From an uncultured Clostridia bacterium (GTDB lineage: Bacteria; Bacillota; Clostridia; Oscillospirales; CAG-272): DNA of 6,123 bases. Positions 4,849 through 6,123 of this stretch are shown here, one piece after another. The stretch is taken from assembly GCA_947624945.1 (NCBI GenBank), contig CANQMJ010000138.1:1-6123 (forward strand), in the 5' to 3' direction. The translations under genes and the position numbers were made by a program. Every line of letters starts with the position of its first letter. The first letter of the stretch is position 1. The notes under the pieces were generated by a model. It saw only the letters and a program-made list of their open reading frames with translations. It ran no database searches and was not told the DNA's origin.

Positions 4849-6065
4849 CAGAACGCACCGGCGACGTTCGTCGTCATCGAGAATACCGGGATATATATCG
4901 CCACGACGATAAATCCTACGACAAGTCCCATTATTATCGTGATCGTCGGCTCGAGCAGCGACAGCGCCCTGTCGGACTCGCGCTCCGCCTCCGACGAGTA
5001 AAACTCGCCTATCGTCCGCAGCGTCCCCTCGAGCGAGCCCGAGTCCTCGCCTATCCTCGTCATCTCGACGAGCATCGCGGGCAGATATTTCACATCGGCG
5101 AGCACAGACGCCAGCGTCTGTCCCATCTCGAGCCTGTTGACCCTGCGCGCGAGCTCCGCGCCGACGCATCTCATGTCGAGCACCCGCGCCACTATCTCGA
5201 CGGCATTGTTGACGGGCAGACCCGCGCCGAGCAGCGTCGACATCGTGTTCGCTATCTGCGCCGCCGTGTTCATCTTCGCGATCTTGCCGAGTATCGGCGT
5301 TTTCATCCGCACATTCGATAAAACTATGCTTCCCTTGTCCGTCCTGCGGTAGGTGAAGATGAAAATCCCTATCGCGGCGGCGAGCATCAGAAGTATCGGC
5401 CACGAGCTTGCGAAGAAATTGCTCATCGCCATAAGTATACGCGTCGGCAGCGGCAGCTCGCCGAGTCCCGACAGCATCGACACCATTCGCGGCACAAGGA
5501 ACGCCATCACTATAGCTATTACGACTGCGGCAATGACGAGCAGCATGATCGGGTACGTCATCGCGGAGCGCACCTTCGATTTGACCTTGTGCGCGCGGTC
5601 GTAGTACGTTTTGAGCGATTCGAAGCTGTCCTCGAGCGTACCCGACTGTTCGCCCGCCCTCACCGACTCGATGAAGACGGCGGGTATCTTTTTCCCGTTT
5701 TTCTCGAGACTGCGCGACAGTGTGTAGCCGGCGGCGACGTCCGCGGCGCATGACGTGAGTATGCGCTTCATCAGTCTGTCCGACGTCTGCCCCGCGATGA
5801 GCTCGACGGTGCGGCTCATCGGTATGCCGGCGCGCAGCATTATCGCGAACTGGCTCGCCGTGAGCGCGAGCGTCTTGTCCTCGACCCACAGCGGCTCGTT
5901 GATGTCTATATTGATCTTACGCTTTCCCTTGACCGGCGTCAGCTGCTCGACTATCGGGCATCTCTGCTTTATCTGGTCGACGGCTTCGTACTCGTCGTAT
6001 GCCTCGATGATCCCGCTGACGGGAGTTCCGTCCGCGGTCCTCGCCCGGTACTTGTATGTTGTCAC
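4848..6065 (-). CDS. pilC: PilC, inner-membrane platform protein of the type IV pilus (GspF family)
   Basis: PilC is the polytopic membrane platform that couples the cytoplasmic ATPase to pilin insertion. The 405-aa product has the usual family length and shows the duplicated T2SSF domain. An N-terminal YKYRAR...G..V.G segment is followed by the first repeat (about residues 69-192, with TASQFAIMLRAGIPM and RAGEQSGTLEDSF). The second repeat (about 266-392) has AAQIANTMSTLLGAGLPV and RIGEDSGSLEGTL. Hydrophobic segments lie near 172-194, 221-239 and 373-395, matching three membrane helices. The gene starts at GTG with a strong ribosome binding site. Its TGA at 4850-4848 overlaps an ATG that opens a 10-codon mini-ORF leading into the next pilin gene. 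GspF of type II secretion is the close relative; the neighbouring pilM/N/O favour a pilus. Confidence 0.95.
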   Translation of the reverse strand: MTTYKYRARTADGTPVSGIIEAYDEYEAVDQIKQRCPIVEQLTPVKGKRKINIDINEPLWVEDKTLALTASQFAIMLRAGIPMSRTVELIAGQTSDRLMKRILTSCAADVAAGYTLSRSLEKNGKKIPAVFIESVRAGEQSGTLEDSFESLKTYYDRAHKVKSKVRSAMTYPIMLLVIAAVVIAIVMAFLVPRMVSMLSGLGELPLPTRILMAMSNFFASSWPILLMLAAAIGIFIFTYRRTDKGSIVLSNVRMKTPILGKIAKMNTAAQIANTMSTLLGAGLPVNNAVEIVARVLDMRCVGAELARRVNRLEMGQTLASVLADVKYLPAMLVEMTRIGEDSGSLEGTLRTIGEFYSSEAERESDRALSLLEPTITIIMGLVVGFIVVAIYIPVFSMTTNVAGAF

Positions 6066-6073
6066 CTCGAACT

Positions 6074-6079
6074 ACCTCC
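6074..6079 (-). promoter_or_regulatory. Ribosome binding site of pilC, fixes a GTG start
   Basis: The minus strand reads GGAGGT here, 8 nt before GTG at 6065-6063. No ATG in the pilC frame is as well placed, and the protein from this GTG begins directly with the conserved Y-x-Y-x-A-R stretch of the family. This supports the unusual GTG start. Confidence 0.85.
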
Positions 6080-6086
6080 GATCAGT

Positions 6087-6123
6087 TCAGATGCCCGTGT
6101 TCCTCTTGACGTATTCCGCGTCG
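6087..6123 (-). CDS. 3' end of an upstream gene, possibly a pilus ATPase (PilB/PilT type), partial
   Basis: Only the last 11 codons are inside the window, reading DAEYVKRNTGI and then TGA at 6089-6087. The frame is open to the right edge. The piece is too short to recognise a family. In T4P operons the gene just before pilC is usually a hexameric secretion ATPase (PilB for extension, PilT for retraction), so position is the only argument for that assignment. Its stop lies 21 bp before the pilC start codon, and the pilC ribosome binding site sits in that gap, so the two genes are probably co-transcribed. The existence of a gene end here is fairly likely; its identity is inference. Confidence 0.5.
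   Translation of the reverse strand, partial: DAEYVKRNTGI

Noticed and set aside
4816..5889. Second minus-strand open frame of about 357 codons inside pilC
   Set aside because: The frame gives an Arg/Asp/His-rich low-complexity product, while the pilC frame shows full GspF domains. Only its last 10 codons, outside pilC, were kept as a possible mini-ORF.

Overview
The window is one side of a type IV pilus (T4P) locus from a moderately GC-rich bacterium. Every supported gene lies on the minus strand, so the transcription order runs from the right edge to the left edge. It reads: end of an unidentified upstream gene (11 residues) - pilC - prepilin (215 aa) - prepilin (133 aa) - pilD - pilM - pilN - pilO - start of a third prepilin-like gene cut by the left edge. 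The neighbourhood suggests a Clostridia-type (monoderm) organism. The pilC/pilD/pilM/pilN/pilO block sits next to the pilins, and no gene for the outer-membrane secretin PilQ or its lipoprotein partner PilP follows pilO. Shine-Dalgarno sites are strong and GGAGG-like. The taxonomic guess is inference from gene order and composition only; no lineage marker is present.

Region by region: 6087-6123 is the 3' end of an upstream gene, probably one of the pilus ATPases by position. 4848-6065 is PilC, the inner-membrane platform. 4172-4819 and 3612-4013 encode two class III prepilins with nearly identical N-terminal helices and very different C-terminal halves; their 3' parts are clearly more AT-rich than the neighbouring genes. 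2663-3472 is the prepilin peptidase PilD. 1654-2649, 994-1632 and 440-994 are PilM, PilN and PilO, packed tightly (gaps of 13 and 21 bp, then a 1-nt overlap). 2-280 begins another prepilin-like protein.

The three gaps of about 140-160 bp (4014-4171, 3473-3611, 281-439) interrupt an otherwise compact operon and all flank pilin genes. Two of them carry strong inverted repeats: a 13-position stem just after the larger pilin gene, a 14-bp stem in the leader of the smaller pilin gene, and a nested GC-rich palindrome between the smaller pilin gene and pilD. These are good candidates for elements that set pilin mRNA levels apart from the assembly genes.

Functionally, PilD cleaves the prepilins after the leader glycine. 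PilC and the cytoplasmic ATPases extract and polymerise the mature pilins. PilM (cytoplasmic, actin-like) with PilN and PilO (single-pass membrane proteins) forms the alignment complex. I see no clearly new biological system. The unusual points are the mosaic pilin pair, the structured intergenic regions, a 10-codon bridging mini-ORF ahead of the larger pilin, and an N-terminal extension on PilN.
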